Of a stretch of 64,000 nucleotides of DNA, positions 21,430 to 33,293 are shown one piece after another (the first letter of the stretch is position 1; every line of letters starts with the position of its first letter). The notes under the pieces were generated by a model that worked only from the letters and a program-made list of their open reading frames with translations, made no database searches and was not told where the DNA came from. Origin of the DNA: Thoreauomyces humboldtii (lineage: Eukaryota; Chytridiomycota; Chytridiomycetes; Spizellomycetales; Powellomycetaceae); NCBI GenBank assembly GCA_027596035.1, contig JADGJA010000003.1:1-64000 (forward strand), read 5' to 3'. The translations under genes were made by a program, and so were the position numbers.

Positions 21430-22221
21430 TTAAATGCCCTTCGCCGTTTGCTCAGCCAGCAACCGTGCCAGCGCGTTCCTGAGGTTCTTTTCAGCTCTCG
21501 GCACGCCCAGCTTCACCGCAAGCTTGTAGTGCTCTACAGCCTTATCAAGTTGACCAGCAGAGTCTAGCATAGCAGCGTAGTTATACTGGATCTCTCCGTC
21601 CTCTGGATCCAGTCGGACGGCCTCAGCCAGCTGAGGAAGTGCCTTGTCTGTCTCCTTCAGAACCATAGCATACACATTTCCGAGGTTGACGCGGGCGTCT
21701 GAGCGGTCGGGAGCGAGCTCGATGGATTGAGCCCATGCCAACGCTGCTGCTTCGTGGTCTCCTGCAAATCAAGATCTATGAGGTCGTTGGTCTCGGGAAA
21801 CGGACTGAACGCCAGCAGGACCCGCACCAAGCTGAAGGTAACAGTTGCCAATGTTGTAATAGGCATCACTGCTTGGCTTCTCTTCGATGGATTTAAAGTA
21901 GCAGTCGATCGCCCCTTGTGGGTCATCCGCGTTCCACTTCTTCAGACCTTCGTGGTAAAACTGGAGGGATTTTGCATTCTCTGTACTGGACTCAGCTTTG
22001 GTTGCTGAGGGTACCGTAACGGCCGCTGCACAAGTGGAATTGATAAGTATGGCCAGCTTGTTGAGGTCTCCTGTTCAATACGGACACGTACTCCTCGCTG
22101 TGCTTGCCCGTGCAAGGGGAGAAAGTGTTGGAGGTACAGACAGACGCACATTAGAGCGCCAGGATGCAGACCCAGCTACGCGCGACACCAGAGACCGAGA
22201 TAAGAGAGATGATCGAAACAT
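21430..22221 (-). CDS. Mitochondrial TPR-repeat protein, function unknown
   Basis: At least three exons. The first begins MFRSSLLSRSLVSRV, rich in Arg/Ser and lacking acids, which is a good mitochondrial presequence. The middle exon carries a conserved-looking helix (DLNKLAILINST) and then TPR-like repeats: FYHEGLKKW, AIDCYFKSIEEKPSSDAYYNIGNCYLQLG. The next exon continues with the repeats WAQSIELAPDRSDARVNLGNVYA, ALPQLAEAVRLDPEDGEIQYNYAAML and LDKAVEHYKLAVKLG. The intron near 21705-21770 joins QLG to DHEAAALAW in phase. The first intron (about 22065-22140) is less certain. I do not recognise a named orthologue; an assembly or chaperone role in the matrix would be guesswork. Confidence 0.65.
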
Positions 22222-22340
22222 TTGATAGTAAGGTTGCTAACGTCGGGTCGCACATGTCGGAAACGTTGGTTGCGAAAGAGATGCCAAATGAGGGCGGCAG
22301 GTGGTGGCTATGCTATCTAATTTTCGGACCACTCTCTCTC

Positions 22341-22402
22341 ATGCATCCGCAGACTTTACGATGTTACGCAGACTTTACGATGCATCCGCAGACTTTACAT
22401 AT
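22341..22402. repeat. Three copies of a CGCAGACTTTAC short repeat
   Basis: The unit CGCAGACTTTAC(GATG) appears three times within about 60 bp, and two copies share a preceding GCATC. It sits upstream of the mitochondrial TPR gene and downstream of the DUF5672 gene, in an AT-richer stretch. It may be a small tandem array or regulatory repeat. Confidence 0.6.
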
Positions 22403-22470
22403 TACGATGTGGGATACCCGAATATTAAATAAAGAAGCGTCTTCAAGACGCGATGTGCAGGCCCATGAGG

Positions 22471-23522
22471 CTAGTTCCCTTGCTTGGAAGCTGCGGCGGC
22501 CGCCTCGTCCGCTATCCTTTTAAGTTCCGCGGCGATGTGTAGTACGCCATCCTCCGCCATGGAAACGTCCGGGCAATAGTCGCGAATCTCGTCGAGCCGG
22601 TTGGGCCACCATCGCTTGACCTGGTGATATCCCATAGGTCTGTCATGCCAGACGGTTTCGACTGCGAACGGTGCGGCCTGCTCGACCGAAGGCAACCGCA
22701 CGCCGGGGATGGACTTCAGGTGTCGGGCAAACCATTGATCCTCGACGTCTGGGACTTCGGTCCAGTTGACGTTGCGAACAGTGGCCAGGAAGGAGGGGAT
22801 GTGACGGAGGGAGAACCCGCCGTTGTAGCCCGCACCGTGGAGAGGAGCGATCGGTGCACCGATGTAGTCCCACTTTAAAAGGAGAGGATCAGTGATCTGG
22901 ATCGCTCGAGAGAATCGCCAATGTCACGGAAAGATCTTACCTGAAGGAAATCCTCTGGTTGATATGCACTGTTGGCGCATATCATGGCGTCCGCTTGGAA
23001 GAGCAGGACGTTGTCCGCGAAGGGTTCGAGCTGCTCCCAGAACCAAGGAGTTTTTGCAAAGAACTCTGACACCTCCATATGGTCACGGAACTTGGCATCG
23101 GCGGGAATGTCGTGCAGAACGATTCCGCCTGACCGAATGAGCCGACGGATCGCCGGTGAGCTGGCGAGCAGGGCCTCGTTAGGAGGGCCCTTGAAGATGT
23201 GGATGGGCCAATCCGGGCCGAGGACGCCTGAGAAGTGAAGGATGACCGGGAGGAGGTTCTTGAGCGGACGACTTTCTACGATGGCGGCAATGGTGCGGCG
23301 ACGGGGTCCGAGGGCGTCCTTTGTGGTGCGAAGTGCGCTGGCGAGGGCCGACCGGCGGGCCTCTGGATGCGAGTACGACGCAAAAAGGAGAGTGACAAGT
23401 GCGAGCAGGGCGATGGCCGACAGGATGAAGCGCGACAGGGGACGTCCGCCCTGCATCAGCCGACGGGCAAAGGTCGGGACCACCGCGTAGCTTTGTGAGT
23501 GACCTTTCGTGGACGGCAGCAT
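22471..23522 (-). CDS. DUF5672-type putative glycosyltransferase, type II membrane protein
   Basis: Two exons (23522-22941 and 22872-22471) joined in phase across intron 22873-22940. A short cytosolic tail is followed by one TM helix (ILSAIALLALVTLLFASY). The luminal part has an RTIAAIVESRPLKNLLPVILHF segment, then NVLLFQADAMICANS and WDYIGAPIAP. I associate these landmarks with the DUF5672 family, which resembles Golgi glycosyltransferases. A VEDQWFARHL and a WWPNRLDEIRDYCPD segment follow. The start at 23522 places the TM helix near residue 30; a longer N-terminus to 23639 is possible but low complexity. The sugar donor and acceptor are unknown. Confidence 0.7.
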
Positions 23523-24122
23523 TCTCGTAACCGTTCTGCTGGGAAGACTGGCAGTGACCGACGTTGAACTATGGATAACTGTGATGTGCCGATAACTTAA
23601 AACGGACGAGGACTGGAATGTACGAGACTTGCCGGGCAAGAGTTGGGCTTTCGCTCGCGCCTGCGCAAGATAACGAACTGCCCCCTTTCTTCATGAAACG
23701 CCAAAAACTTGGCTTGTCGGCCGCACGAACGCCTTTGCGGCCGCCCCAGGGGAAACTGGTAGGGTTCCAGCGTTGTTCGGACAATCGGTGGTCCTGTTCC
23801 GGACACCTCTTTTCACGCCCTTCGCCTCCCTCTTTGCAAACACGTTGTCGCGGGATCCCTCGCACGGTGCAAGAGCATCCGGTGTGATAGGACAAGGACA
23901 AAGCGAAGAAGAATAATCCTCCCTTCTTCATCAGAGCTTGTGTATACGCAGTCTCACCGCTCCATCGCTTCACCCACGCAAAAGACTTTCCGGATCCGTC
24001 CACGACCCACGCTCCTTCGACGCGCGCAGAATCCGTGCCGGCCATCCCAACGGCGAAGCTCCCCACAGCAGTCGTTCGATCATCTTGGACACACCGTAGG
24101 CCTCCGGTCGCATATTGCTGAT
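23523..24122. other. Divergent promoter region DUF5672/TPX2-like
   Basis: A 189-aa open frame on the minus strand (23569-24138) overlaps this region but has no recognisable features and runs into the start of the TPX2-like gene, so I treat it as chance. Confidence 0.45.
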
Positions 24123-26953
24123 ATGACTCCTCGCCCAAGACCTTCGCGCGCAGGGTCGCTTACTCCGCGCGCAGATGATCTTAGCAAAGCTGTCCGGCTC
24201 ACAGCATTCCACATACTTCCCGCAAAGGCCAGCAACGCGACCGGCCCATCAGAGGACGAAGCATCTTCTCGTGTAGACGAACAATGTGTTGCGGCAAAGG
24301 CAAAACCCGGCCCCGCTGCCGCAGCAGAAGACCCTGGCACGGACCCAAAGTACGAGTTCAACGCACCCCAGTTCCACGACTTTCTCAACGAAAAAAGCGA
24401 GACGGGAATAGACTCCTGGTTTGGTACGATAGGCCTTGCTCTTTTCTTGGTCTGCCTGACGCCAGAGCATTTCGCTGAACGCGTCAACTTCCCCGGTTTG
24501 GATCGACAGATGGACGGCTAGTATCTCCGAGCAGTTCAATCTGCTTCAGTGACCACAAAGATTTCGATCCGAGCGATGATGATGACGATGACTTCCCGAT
24601 CAACGATGTCGCTACCCCGAAGGCAAGCCAGTTCAACTTCTCCCTAGCACACATAAAATCTACCGATCACGAAGATCAAGCTACTCCTACTGGTCGCCCG
24701 ATAAGGTGGGCTTTCGATCCTTTTCGAGCGCCCCTTCGGCTGTTGACGTGCTTGAATTGTCCGGCAGAGTTTTGAAAACATTCTCGGCGCCAGAATCACC
24801 AGCAACGACTTCACCCCTTCCTTTGAAAGAGTTGCCAAAAAAGAAACTATCCGACGGCCCTGATCTTTTCTCTCGAATCTCAAAACCCGCATCTGCGCAG
24901 TTGGTCGAGAAGGAACAGACCAAAGCGACAAGTGAGGGGGACGTGTTCACCCGACTGTTCAAGTCCTCAGCAAAAACAACCGCTGGCCCGAGATCCTCAA
25001 GCAACGAAAGACCCACATCCAAACGACTGTCGGCCGTGCCCAAACGGTTGTCCCATGCGCCGGCGCAGCAGGGACCTCGGCCTCTGACGATTCCCCGAGA
25101 GTTCAGCTTTGCGGCACGGTTCAAGGCGAAGGAAAGGGACTCGCTAGCTATGCGGTCGCCCGGGGGCATCAAGGTATGAAGACCATAATTTGTTATTAGT
25201 TGATGTTGGAGCCCAATACAATAGCCTAACATATCGACCGTTGGTAGAAAAAAAGAAAGGCAGCACCCAAACAGTTCGGCGGTCTCACCGTCCCGAAGCC
25301 ATTCCGATTTCAGTCAGACCTACGCTCTATGGGAAATGACGTGTCGCATCCGCCCAGGTCGCCGTACGTTTCGTTGGCAGCGAAAGTACAAAAGTTTGAA
25401 ACGTCTGTGCCAGACAGGTTTCGACCGATGCAGAGAGGCAAAAAACCGTTGCGAGCTGTTGTGAGTGAAGAACCTTTTTGATTTCAAAGAAAGCGTTTCG
25501 ATAGTCTTACACCGCTAGCCGTTTCGTTAGCCTGCCTCTCCCTGGCAAGGCCGTATGCGTATGACTAGGCCAAGATCCCCGTACCTCCTTACAAAAATGA
25601 GGACGAAATCTCATCAGTAAGCTTTAAGATAGTAGCTGCGGCGAGAGTTAGCTACCTGTCTAAGATTGTTATTTCACAGTATCCCCAGCCACGAGGAAGC
25701 TGAATTAGCCGAGCTTGCCAAAATCCAACCGTTTAAAGCCAAGCCTGTGGACCACAGCATCCTCGCCTCCAACCGTCCCCTCCTCCTTCCTGCATCCCGT
25801 CACCTGCCTACCGTTCCGGAGTCCCCCGCGATAACAAAACCACGCCCGCCTCCGGCGCGTCCCCCATCGCCCGAACGCATCGTGCATGCACGCCCCGTAC
25901 CCCGAACGGTTTATCAGCCTCCGGCTGAACCGCAGAGAGAGCGCAGACCTGTCACGGTCCCGGATTTCGAACTTCCTGGCGACCAGATCAGCAGGAAAAA
26001 GCGACTCGAATTCGAAGAACGCCAAAGGGAGGAAGAAGAGGCTAGGAAGAGGGAGCGCGAATTTCATGCTCAACCTCTGCCGTTCGATGATGCCCCCGCT
26101 GTAAGTTCGGCCCACGCGTAACTAACAAAGCAACGAAGCCTCTACTTATCGAACCTCGCCATAAGCAGCACAACCGAGCCCCTGTTTTGCCACGCCCAGT
26201 CACCCAACCACAACCCTTCAAACTCGAGACGGACCTCCGCGGCATGTTCTCCCGCCTGGCCCTCGATAGCCGTCTGGAACGGGAGCAGCAAGAGCTTGAC
26301 GCGCTAAAGGAGTTTAAGGCCCAACCCATACCCCACGGACACGACGAGCCATTCTTTCCAACGGCCTCGAGTCGACCGCTCACGGAGGTGGATGACGTGG
26401 TTCTGAAATCGGACGTCAGAGCAGAGGAGAGAAAACTGTTCGACTACAAACGGAAGGAGAAGGAGAAGGAGGACGAGATCCTTAGGCAGGAAATGAAGCG
26501 GGAGGCTGAGGTAAGCTTCGTTGCCCTTCGCATCCCTCTCTAGCCGTCGCTGCAAGCTTATCCCCCTTTTCCCCCTTGTGTCTCTCACAGTTGTACGAAG
26601 CCGAGTGCATCCGTCGCCTTCGAAACTCCCAAGTGCACCGAGCCCTCCCCCCGCAATACGCCAACATGCCACCCGTCAACATCCACCCCTCTGATCGCAA
26701 GCTGACGGACCCAGAGTCGCCTTTCATCGGCGCCAAGCGACGCACGTCCGCTCAGATCGTCGTCGGAAAAGGCATGTCGCCTGCGGGAGTGCCTGCGGGG
26801 GGCGTCGGTGACCCGGGAGGTTACGACGGAGAGCATTTCCCATATGTAGGTGGCGGAGGGGCGGAGCTGCAGAAGAGACTGTACGAGGCGGCAGAGGGTT
26901 TGAGGTTGCAGAAGCAGATTGATGGAATGGGTTCTGGCCGTGCGAAGCAGTGA
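24123..26953 (+). CDS. TPX2-like spindle assembly factor
   Basis: A multi-exon gene. The N-terminal exon ends with YEFNAPQFHDFLNEK, a TPX2-type aromatic motif (in human TPX2 the N-terminus binds Aurora A). An acidic linker follows. Repeated Lxx-PxxFxF modules come next: LTIPREFSFAARFKAKERD, then LTVPKPFRFQSDLRS, then PFKLETDLRGMFSRL. These are the microtubule/importin-type repeats of the TPX2 family. The C-terminal half has a TPX2-type alpha-helical region (DFELPGDQISRKKRLEFEERQREEEEA) and a second charged coiled coil before a disordered tail. Donor GTGGGC at about 24712, with acceptor before VLKTFSAPESP, keeps the frame. The exon structure in the N-terminal third is approximate. The family is known for Ran-dependent spindle assembly; few fungal members are characterised. 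Confidence 0.65.
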
Positions 26954-27167
26954 TATGCCTCGGAGTTGGACTGAGTGGAACCCAACGCGTGCGTAGTCAG
27001 TTTTTCAGAAGCTTTTCTTCTCTAGGACATTTGTTTTGCTGAAAAATCCGTGCATAGCGCGGTTCGCAAGCCGGGGATGGTATCGATATTAATTCGTACA
27101 AAGAGAATGAATAGAACATATGGTCAACTTGAGGAAGCTGTACAAGGATGGGATGCGCAGATGCGAG

Positions 27168-28880
27168 TCAAGGCTCTGCCGGATCGAAAATCTCGGGATA
27201 CCTTTCGATGCATAACCTGATGACGTTGCCCGCGCCGCCACCCTGCTGTCCCATGGCTCCCATATTGAAGTCGACGATTGGGTTGTCGCTTCTTACAAGA
27301 TTGGGTGACCAGACGATGGTAAGGTTCTGGGCCGTCATGAGGTTTCGTTCGGAGCAAGTGTGGACCTGATGCAGGAGGGAGAAGGTAGCGTGGAGAAGTT
27401 GAAAGGTTGGTTGCGACAGAATGGGAAGGAGAGCCGATTTGATATATTGAGTCTGTTCGCCGTCCGACTTGCAGGCTGTGTGAAGCAACCGTATCAGATG
27501 CAGTGTTCACCACCTTGTTTCTAACTTCGTTGCGTACCGTGGATGCCTGATATTGCGCCGTACATCTCGGCAGGGAACACGGCCTCGGGAAGGTCCCGGA
27601 AAAAGCTTTTGAGAAGAGAACATGCGAGATGTACGTCTCCCGCGGCAGTGAGTTGGTACGCTTCGTCATTAACATTGTAGGCGCGCTTGGCGGCTTGTAG
27701 TTGCTGGGAAGAAGGAGACCTTCGGAAAATGCCCTCCAACTCCAGCCCTGTTTCATGCAAGAGATATGAGCATTTGCAAGCCATGAGATAGAAGTAGAGT
27801 CACTGCCCTCACCATGTTCGCGAATATATGTTATGCATTCTATCACTACCCTAGGCAGTCCGAGCTCGCCCGTATCGCCCATGACCGTGCTCAGGGGCGC
27901 CCCAAACACTTTCGTTCCGAGCTGAGCCGTTCCGGCGTCCGGCGATGGGGTCGTTGGAAGCGGAATCTTTCCTCCCTTCACCTTCGCGTCCGCTCTGCGC
28001 CAATCAATGTCAACCCAACAGCACGCGTCTCAGTGCGCAAGATTCGAGACGAAGACGTACTGCCGAATGACATCCGGTATAAAAAGCTGTTGGAGGGGCA
28101 CCCAGCTGCCCAGCTGGGTCAGGTTGTAGATCCACTGCACCTTACGCGCGAACTTCGGGCTACATGCAAGGAGGGCACGAGAAAAAACAATCAGCTTCCG
28201 TATTGCGAGGATGCTGAAATGGAAGATGAATAACAACCTCACCACAGCACCCATTCCTTGTATGATCAAGCGAGGCCACAAGGAGGGGTGGACGACGTAA
28301 AGGCTCTTCAGGTTCTTTCGGTATCTGCGGCACAGACGCAAGATTCACGCGTCAGGTGGAAATGATTTTTAGCCTCGTGCAGCATCCAGATGGCTTACTT
28401 TCGCCCGAGGTGTGTGTATGCCTTGTAAAGCCAGGACCATCCCGGTTGATGCATCGTTCCAGCGGCGAACAGAACGAGAACGTAGTCGTTCTCCACAAAG
28501 TCATCGAGTCGTTGAAACAGGAAGCTGTTTGTTCGGCAAGAAGTAGCGGCCACCGTTTAGCGCTACGACTCTTCGCTGCGTCCAACCACAAGGTCCTGCT
28601 CTAGGATGACAGATGCCACATACTTCAATAGCATGTCGTAGTCTGCCGCAAGAGGGTCGGGCAGGTAGCAGGCATAGACGCAGAGAATGGGCCGACTTTC
28701 AAAGTCGACGCCTGGGGAGAACACGTATGCCTTCAGCGAGATGTCCTCTTTCAGCTCGCCGTTAAAGAACCGGTGCTGCCGTCCTCACCAGCCTCCCTTA
28801 AGATCTGGTCACGCACGAGGGCCTGCAGTTCCTGCTCGGTCAGGCGTTTTGGCGGTGCAGCCGTGAAGGCGGAGAACATT
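27168..28880 (-). CDS. ECM25: RhoGAP with N-terminal CRAL-TRIO (Sec14-like) domain
   Basis: Multi-exon; the start MFSAFTAAPPKRLTEQE is at 28880. After the first intron the protein reads DISLKAYVFSPGVDFESRPILCVYACYLPDPL. The CRAL-TRIO core follows: NDYVLVLFAAGTMHQPGWSWLYKAY, YRKNLKSLYVVHPS, then KFARKVQWIYNLTQL and a VPLQQLFIP strand. The second half is a RhoGAP domain: FGAPLSTVM start, then LELEGIFRRSPSSQQLQ with the catalytic arginine finger in GIFRR, LACSLLKSFFRDLPEAVFP, and a final NLMTAQNLTIVWSPNL. This Sec14-RhoGAP order matches yeast Ecm25 and animal p50RhoGAP/ARHGAP1, which switch off Rho GTPases at membranes. Small introns were placed by eye. Confidence 0.8.
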
Positions 28881-29391
28881 GTCGGTCTAGTGGTCGAGTA
28901 CACGGTGGGCGGCGATTATACGGGACGCAGACGGTGGTATCGATGCTAGTGATGGTAGCGTCGGTGGAGGTGCTATGCTTCCACGTGAACAGTCCTTGGA
29001 TGAGCAACTGAGCGACTGACGTTGCAGGTTGGGATGGGGAGGAAAGGACGCGTCGGGCCATGCCGCTTCACGCTCAGCGGCTGTGGCTCTCGTTCCGTCG
29101 ATCTCTAGTATCATACTCGTCGCCGCTCAACTACCGTACCCTCCAAACCCCTCACATGCCGAAACCAGAGGTAGCAGCGCTCGACGCTGTTCGTCCTCAC
29201 GCTATGTGTTGCGGTGCTGTCTCGCGCATGTACTGACACTGTCGACAGCTGACAAAGTCTGGCCAGCAAGAGCACCCCGTTATCTGCCCCGTATAACCGT
29301 ATAAGGCAGCAAGGCTACCACGACAGCTAGAGAAAATGTTTTGTTGAGGAACACCGCAGTGGTCAAGCTACGTTCATCAGACCACTCGTTG
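28881..29391. other. Intergenic, no confident gene
   Basis: Upstream of the Sec14-RhoGAP gene. Overlapping short frames on both strands lack features. Confidence 0.4.
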
Positions 29392-29766
29392 CTATACCGC
29401 TATAGGCGGAACTCGAAGGAAGGTCCCATAGCAGCGCACCAGAGATATCACGTTCCAACCCGAGTCTCCCCGCATGGCATCGCCATTGTTTGACAGGAGC
29501 GAGCGTTCTTGTGCCTGAAAAGACTCGGCCAAAGCCCTTATCATTGCTTTCTAAATCCGAGAACAATTCACCTCCGATTGCAACAACCCCTCCATTGATG
29601 TCTGGATGACAAGCATGGTCCACCTACGCGAGTACAATTCGCATGTTGAACCGGCCGTCCGCTCCTGCGGACCGTCACACCCGTCACCATCTTTGTGAAC
29701 AATGACGTACTGCAGATGACTTGGTTGTTGTGATTGAGTTGAGGCAGCGGAAGGACGAGCAGACAT
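29392..29766 (-). CDS. Small unknown protein (about 86 aa, three exons)
   Basis: Three exons (29766-29681, 29623-29572 and 29514-29392) sum to 261 nt. Two 57-nt introns with canonical ends (GTGTGA...TAG and GTGAAT...TTTTCAG) splice in phase to one continuous frame ending at a TAG. The predicted protein starts MSARPSAASTQSQQPSHLQY, followed by VIVHKDGDGWTMLV. I see no TM helix, signal peptide or known domain. The matching phases argue for a real gene, but without homology or transcripts this stays tentative. Confidence 0.45.
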
Positions 29767-29827
29767 TAGGAATCAAGACAGGCATGGCTATGAGGTGGAG
29801 TGGGATCTGCTTGTGCGGTCGGCATGT

Positions 29828-30180
29828 TCACCGGGGACGTGTAATCACGGGGACGAAGTAATCTGTTTGCTTCTTTAGCTGGGTAGCTGAGTAGTTGATG
29901 ATGAAATCGCCAACGTTGAAGTACTGTTGCACGGCGGTTCGAAGAGTCTCGTTCTAATGACGAGCGGTAAGTATTGAAAACAGGTCATCACCGGTCATAC
30001 TGCGTTCATACCTCAATCTTCCTGGCGTCGAATTCTAAGTGGCGGGACAGGTATGAGGGACGACGTGAACACACGCGGACCCGCTTCTCAACACTTACCA
30101 ACACCGGCTGCCCGCTTGGCGCCAGAGACGACAGTGCTCAAGAGCACTGCGTCGAATGCAAGGTGGAGGATGCGAGCCAT
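29828..30180 (-). CDS. DUF1748 family small protein (76 aa, Mco10/YOR020W-A type)
   Basis: Three exons (30180-30099, 30034-30012 and 29953-29828), 231 nt in total including stop, giving 76 aa. The protein has the family pattern: an N-terminal hydrophobic helix (HLAFDAVLLSTVVSGAKR), then ARKIENETLRTAVQQYFNVGD and FIINYSATQL. Family members in yeast are small mitochondrial inner-membrane proteins associated with ATP synthase (Mco10). The middle exon is only 23 nt long, so automated annotation could easily miss this gene. The acceptor at 30035/30036 was chosen because it alone gives the KIE...N junction in phase. Its start is 225 bp from the divergent ATRIP-like gene. Confidence 0.8.
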
Positions 30181-30405
30181 AATTGTATTGAATTGTTACA
30201 AAAGTGTTACAGTGCGAAAGTCCATTAGGGGCGCGAGCTACCGCAGACGACTTTCACGAAACTCGACACCGTCCTCGCGTTGTCGTAATTTCGTATGTTC
30301 CGCATCTTCACCAAGCAGAGATCGGCAACCTTTTGAACTACCCCGTCGGAAATCATCAGGTGCCCCAAACCTAAAACACGGCCGTGGACAGCATGAAAAG
30401 GAAAG

Positions 30406-33293
30406 ATGAACTGGACGGCCAGCGCAGATTTCAACGCAAATGGAGCAAAGGGAGATGACGATGATGAATTTGCCGACGAAGACTTAGACCTCTGCGACTT
30501 TGAAGAGCTGGACAAGTTCTCGCAACAATATTCGCAAGCCGAGGTTTCGGTCCCGGTATATAAATCTCGGGTTGGAAAAGGCTACCAGAGGAACGACACT
30601 GACTGTTCAAGCCACTTAAAGCGGTCCGATCGACGAATCGATTCATACGGGCAGCAGACTTTTTCTCATAACCCGCAATATCGGGAAAAGTCTTACGCTT
30701 TGGAGAATCCTCATCCCCAGTACAATACGGAGCAGGCCTCACATGGACTTGCTACTGGATCTGGCTACGCCGGGCAGCGGGCAGGTCGCCATGAGTTCCC
30801 CGCTCAGATGCTCCAAAAACGGGTCTCGGAGGCTGCTCTTCTTCGGGTGCGTTAGCCAGTCTTGGAAATCTTTGGATAAAAGATTGCTGACCCTTTCCCC
30901 AATGCCCGCAGATAAAGGAGGACGAGAACGCGCAACTGCTCAGAAGAATCGAGGAGCTTTTGCGAGAACAAATTACCAAGACCGGAGAAGTCGCGAACAT
31001 GCGAAAAATTTCTGAACAGGTATGTCCCAGATTCAGCGCTACCGATCAGTGCATACCTAAGATGCTCATGCGCTTCCGGAGTAGATGAACATCCAGCTGA
31101 AGAGCGCTCAGGAAGCACTAGCCCTTACCCGTGAGCAGCATGAGAATGCACTACAGGTGCAAAAGTTGAAGGATGAGAAGGAGCTGCTCAGGCTCAAAGA
31201 TGTTGTCGATTTTACGGTGAGGACCCTCTGATTTGAGAGAGCGAGACTGGCAACATTTACTTACCTTCCTGCCGGCAGGAAAACGAGAACGAGAGGCTGC
31301 GTGAAGAGCAAGATAGAGCGCGGCTTGAGTCGAAGCGTGAGCCTATCGTTCCGGCACCGCGTCAAATCCCAGGGTCGATCAGTATATGGCCAGGTGCTTC
31401 TTGAACAAACATCATGAGCACGACTCCTCAAGGGCTAATTCGGGCCATAGATGACAACTTTGCTTGTGTACCACACGACTCGAATTTAGTATCCACGAGA
31501 GATGTACAGACCATAGAAGCAACGACCGAGACGGATCCTGAAGTCTTTGAGCTCCAAGCGCCAAGATATCCCGGCGGAACAAGAAACTCGTCCCTTTACC
31601 CGAGTTTTCCGCCGACTGAAGCTGCGAATGTCAGAGTATGTACCGAACTTTTGTCGAACAGGAGTCCGGGATAACTGAGTCACTCATTCCCATCAGTTTC
31701 TGCGACAACTTCTGGCGGAAAGTCAGGCACCTATTACTAGCGCTGCACTGGGCGACTTTAGCGCGTTCATGGCTGCGGATTCTAGTAAATATGGTACTCA
31801 CTATCGGCAAAGGCGTCAAACAGTTATTACCTTTCTGATCTGTTAGCTAGTATATCTTTCCGTCGAAGATCAGGCTCTCTTGTCAGAGGCGGTTAATACC
31901 TTATCGACAAGGCTTCGACAAATTTTCCTCAATTCATCCGCCCAAGTTGTTATCTTGCTCTCAAGCGTGGAGGTCCTCCTCGGATTCTACCTGGAGCATG
32001 CGATGGTAACCTTCCATCAAACGCATCGGTAGTGCTCGCCCATAGTAACATTTTGTTTTCAGTACCCGCCTATCGAACCGTTATTACGCATGTTACACCT
32101 TGTCCTTCTTTACAGTCAAGAGGCAAGAGACCTTCTTTTGACTCAGCAGGAAGGTATGCGTCAAGGATCTTCAAGCTGTCTTATATGGGTGCTTGAGCTA
32201 ATAATTTGCAGTTGCGGCAGGAAATATCTTTCAATATCTGAAGAAATTGCTAGATGCCATCGTATCTCGTTCGCACCGAGCGGACAAATCCCTACCAGAG
32301 GATGGCTTGCAGCTTTCTGGAGACTACCTGTTCCAGACACTCGGGCTATTGGCGTTTGTAATGAAGCCGGAACACTTTCATCGGTAGATAAAAGGTCAGG
32401 TCAGCATCCTCCAGAAGACCTACTAACAACCCCGGTGCAGCATCCGCGGCATATTTGAGCCGCCCACCATGCATCACGTGCTAGATCAGCGACACTCACG
32501 TGAGACTGTCGCCGCTGCTGTGGACCTGTTTTTTTACATGTTGCGAGGTAAGAATTGTCAAGACGAACGTCTTGCATTGCTCTTCCTAAACATGAGCAGA
32601 TCCGTTGTTCGCAGATATGCTCTTAGACGTGCAGCAGGATGGACGTCCGAGCGTTCCGGAACGTCTTTGCCGCCTTCTCTCTGGGGATTCGGACAGGACG
32701 CCTCATGTCCCTCGCCTGAGAATGAATGTGATACGGGTTCTTTGTTTTCTTGTCGAGAAATACCCGCAGAGTATTGCCATCATGTGCACCACACAGGTGC
32801 GCGAAGTTTGGTCTAGGGGAGAAGGGGAAGGTATCTGTTAGCTGAATGATTGTTCTCTATTCTAGATAACCACGCAATTGATTCACTATATGCATACAGA
32901 CCACCGGCCCCTCTACAATAAAGGATTGCCACTGTCTGCCGATAGCCTACAGTCATACAGTCATACTTTGGGCATAATCGACACCCTCCTTTCTCACTCG
33001 ACTACTGTTTCGTTGGAACCCAAGTTGACTGATCCTGCCCAAGAGCTTCTGACGGCCATGCTCGTTCATCTCATGATAGCTGGCCGGAACGTCCCAGCGC
33101 TCAAGAACTTGCTAGGTAAGTCACTTGTAATCCACCATGAGCAGAGCTCCCTGATCTGACTCGTTCTCCTTCCTCTGCTCTTGCAGACAGTGCTCGTCAC
33201 ATGCTGCTGCGCCTGGTAACGGATCCTGACGCTGCTGTCGCTGCTCTTTTGGATCCCGATGAAATGGGCGACTCTGGGGAAGAGACGGAATGA
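30406..33293 (+). CDS. ATRIP/Ddc2/Rad26-like checkpoint protein
   Basis: About ten exons. The N-terminus has an acidic motif (DEFADEDLDLCDFEELDKFS) that matches the RPA70N-binding motif of ATRIP in composition and order. Next come a Ser/Gln/Asn-rich stretch and a coiled coil built from three exons (ENAQLLRRIEELLREQITKTGE, then MNIQLKSAQEALALTREQHEN, then ENENERLREEQDRARLESK), as expected for the ATRIP dimerisation region. After 31700 the exons encode helical, HEAT-like segments: FLRQLLAESQAPITSAALGD, FFYMLR...MLLDVQQDGRPSVPERLCRL, and the C-terminus LLRLVTDPDAAVAALLDPDE, stop at 33291-33293. ATRIP recruits the ATR/Mec1/Rad3 kinase to RPA-coated DNA. Sequence identity in this family is low, so the assignment rests on architecture. 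Confidence 0.55.

Noticed and set aside
23569..24138. Minus-strand open frame of 189 aa between the DUF5672 and TPX2-like genes
   Set aside because: Overlaps the divergent promoter and the TPX2-like start; composition looks random and no domain is seen.
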